Program-made: the position numbers and the translations under genes
Assembly: GCA_030323885.1 (NCBI GenBank)
Contig: CM059198.1
Location: forward strand, 16,468,462 to 16,532,461
DNA: 64,000 bases
From: Branchipolynoe longqiensis
Lineage: Eukaryota; Annelida; Polychaeta; Phyllodocida; Polynoidae
Direction of reading: 5' to 3'
The notes under the pieces: generated by a model
The model's input: only the letters and a program-made list of their open reading frames with translations
Databases searched by the model: none
What the model was told of the DNA's origin: nothing
Shown: in pieces, positions 62,062 through 64,000 of the stretch
Position numbering within the stretch: position 1 is the stretch's first letter
Layout: every line of letters begins with the position of its first letter

Positions 62062-63589
62062 ACCTTTCCATAATTTGAGCCAATCAGAGCTGTTATGGGG
62101 AGCTGCCATTTGCAATCGAAAATAACAGCTCTAATTGGCTGACACTGAGTTCTCACAACAACGAGAAGAGGAAAGTCCATTTCCAGCAAGTTCAAATGGG
62201 CTCAGACAAGTTCAAACGTGGCTGGTTGTCCCGCTCCTTTCAGCGCTGAATATGCCTATGCAGTAGTGGCACTGGAGTATTAGGCATGCATGGTTATTTT
62301 GCGACATTGACAACACATTTTACAACATAATCAAGGCATGCCCACACATCTTTGACAGACAGTGAAAAGAAGCCCTGGTTACCGTCCGGCTGGTGGCCAT
62401 TGACGTAATTGTTTCTTGTGTCGTAGTTGTTAGTCCACTGGCTAAATTCATGACATTGTTAAAAAATTAAATGGAATCAATCACTTGGGTATACTGAAGG
62501 TATCTTTATATAAGCCTAATACCAAACCATAGTTAAGTTTTAGGATTGTTCTGATCGCTACTCCTCTATTAATCGGTGCTTCAGATCATCGTACTCCTCT
62601 GATATGTTCCCATGTATGGGTTGTTAATTGCATGTTTTTGGTGCTTGCTGTACACATGTTGATGGTTATCTCTAACTTTGGTCACTTCAACCAGAGTGGC
62701 ACCTATTCTGAGTCACATAACCGCAAGTGTTGTTAACTCCGCCATTAGATAGCAGCACCAATATGGTTTACCAAATAAAGGTTCAGATGGATTCCACCAG
62801 ATGGCGGCACTATATTGAAATGGGACCATGCATGAGTCCGGAATATAGCAGAGAACGTATATATTTGTTTGTGGAACAAAAGACATTCCTCCGGTTATCC
62901 TCACAATAGGCACAGCTGTAGTTAGTATTTTTTGTTTGGGATGGCAGATCAATTCTTGGAATGCATGAGGTAATAGGGGGATTGGTAGTAGTAGTAGTAG
63001 CCCCTACCCCCTCCTCACATGACATCTTTTAAATCTAGAAACTGTGAAATGCTATTTCCAGCCATTTCAGCGAGGTTACATACTGGGTTGTCAGGGTTTT
63101 TGTTGGGGTGCAACTTCTCCCCCCACCCCCCACCCTAGATAGGTGGTGTTGTACAGGAACATTGAAAGTGTCAGTTCTGTGCAGAATAGTTTCATGTTAT
63201 TATTTCTTCACTAAGGCAGCACATATCATGACATGTTCGCATTTTTGCTATTTGTAATTGTGTCATTATATAATGACCGTGGCCTGTCCATTTCTGTGTT
63301 GGTTTGTGCCATTACACATACCCAGGTGGACTGTGGAATGTGGTGATAGCTTCCTGATTTCCTTTGTACTTAGGAGGGCTAATCGTCCTATTTGTAATAC
63401 CTACCATTTTCTCTGGCCTGACTTTTGCTTTTTGTGGCAGTACACAGCAAGCAGCGACTGTGCTCAGGGGCAGGTGTGATTTTGCTGTGTCAGTAAGTAG
63501 TTGTTTTATTTAGGAATTGTTTGTAGTGGTCAAGGTTACAGATTGCCGTTGTTTTGTGTTTTGTTTATTCCAGGCATGTGCTTCCCTGG
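62062..63589. other. gene-free sequence
   Basis: 62105-62175 resembles part of the Gypsy C 3' region (46640-46700). A (GTA)n tract lies at 62983-63001 and a C-rich stretch near 63120. No gene. Confidence 0.45.
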
Positions 63590-63985
63590 CCAGTACACTT
63601 CTCTCATATATTTTTGTGTTACTCATTTCCATCAGTAGTATTGGGGCCGCCATTGTGGTGCATTTTTTTGTGTAGTTCTATTGTAGGATATCTTTTGTGT
63701 AGGCCTACTTGGAGACATATTTTAAGGGCTTTATTTTGCAGTACCTGTAGCTTGTTTAGTAGTTTGGTGTTTCCTCCCATGTATACTACATCACCATAGT
63801 CGAAGTAGGAGAGGATCATGCCTTTATATATTTTAAGTACCATGTTCTCAGTCATGTAGTATCTCAGTTTTGCCAGTAGCCATATTTTGTGGTTTGCTTT
63901 TTTGATAGTGTTTGTTATGCAAAGTTCATGATAGATATGGCATCCAGCTGATTTGACTGATAGAAGATTTAGAGAGAGTACAACA
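63590..63985 (-). pseudogene. LINE ORF2 fragment at the window edge
   Basis: On the - strand the frame reads SAGCHIYHELCITNTIKKAN, IWLLAKLRYYMTENMVLKIY, KGMILSYFDYGDVVYMGG and LNKLQVLQNKALKICLQ, the conserved region near the C-terminus of CR1/L2-like LINE reverse transcriptases after the catalytic domain. It ends near 63619. The N-terminal side meets a stop near 63985 and the window end. The lineage differs from the LINE at 29457-30873. Confidence 0.75.
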
Positions 63986-64000
63986 CACTATATCGGGAAC

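Noticed and set aside
62713..63025. Short overlapping ORFs around 62.7-63.0 kb
   Set aside because: No domain, no splice context, no conservation signal visible.
1..64000. CRISPR arrays, operons, ribosome binding sites, prophage
   Set aside because: No regularly spaced palindromic repeats and no bacterial gene organisation; the DNA is clearly metazoan.

Overview
This is animal (metazoan) genomic DNA dominated by transposable elements. The evidence is several retroelement classes with eukaryotic architecture, long AT-rich non-coding stretches, intron-like spacing with GT..AG splice signals, tRNA-derived SINEs, MITEs, and a gene fragment that reads as animal apoptosis-inducing factor. The mix of tyrosine-recombinase (YR) retrotransposons, a Mag-like Ty3/Gypsy family with a tRNA-Leu-type primer site, and a strong excess of the octamer TAGGCCTA suggests a marine invertebrate, possibly a non-vertebrate deuterostome. 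That placement is inference only; no marker gene fixes the species.

Layout. (1) 1-8.5 kb: a nearly complete YR retrotransposon of split-direct-repeat type (A1-gag-RT/RNaseH-YR-B1-A2-B2, 215-6866) lies between two 33-nt candidate exons on the + strand. (2) 8.6-13.2 kb: a decayed YR element of another lineage on the - strand, split by a 490-bp MITE. (3) 13.5-16.6 kb: a 3'-truncated - strand copy of a Gypsy element with one LTR. (4) 16.6-17.8 kb: degenerate 70-bp repeats around a T-rich tract. (5) 17.9-26.3 kb: a + strand YR element whose ORF2 is interrupted by a complete Gypsy element (19229-23914, 5-bp target duplication GCTGC). (6) 26.4-27.6 kb: nested MITEs. (7) 28.0-31.5 kb: the 3' half of a - strand YR element (B1-A2-B2 end retained) invaded by a 5'-truncated LINE. 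(8) 31.7-39.5 kb: SINEs, a LINE tail, a fossil Gypsy integrase, a segmental-duplication copy and a MITE. (9) 40.5-54.7 kb: a probable host gene on the - strand made of repeated 57-nt phase-1 exons, a transmembrane exon and a short cytoplasmic-tail exon; its introns hold a YR gag fossil that is itself split by a complete second Gypsy family (46231-51661, TSD GACAG), plus a MITE. (10) 57.5-60.3 kb: an AIF (AIFM1-like) C-terminal fragment, an array of about twelve 138-bp repeats, and a fossil YR gene. (11) 60.5-64 kb: a tRNA-like pseudogene, microsatellites, the second segmental-duplication copy and a LINE fragment at the right edge.

No retroelement here has a fully open set of genes. The freshest are the YR element at 215-6866 (split-repeat copies differ at only a few positions; one stop and one frameshift in ORF2) and the two Gypsy elements with matching target duplications (one and two stop codons). 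The nesting gives a relative history: YR elements and the exon-repeat gene are older, Gypsy and LINE copies inserted later, and MITEs inserted into both. The window's main non-transposon content is the repeated-exon membrane-protein gene and the AIF fragment.
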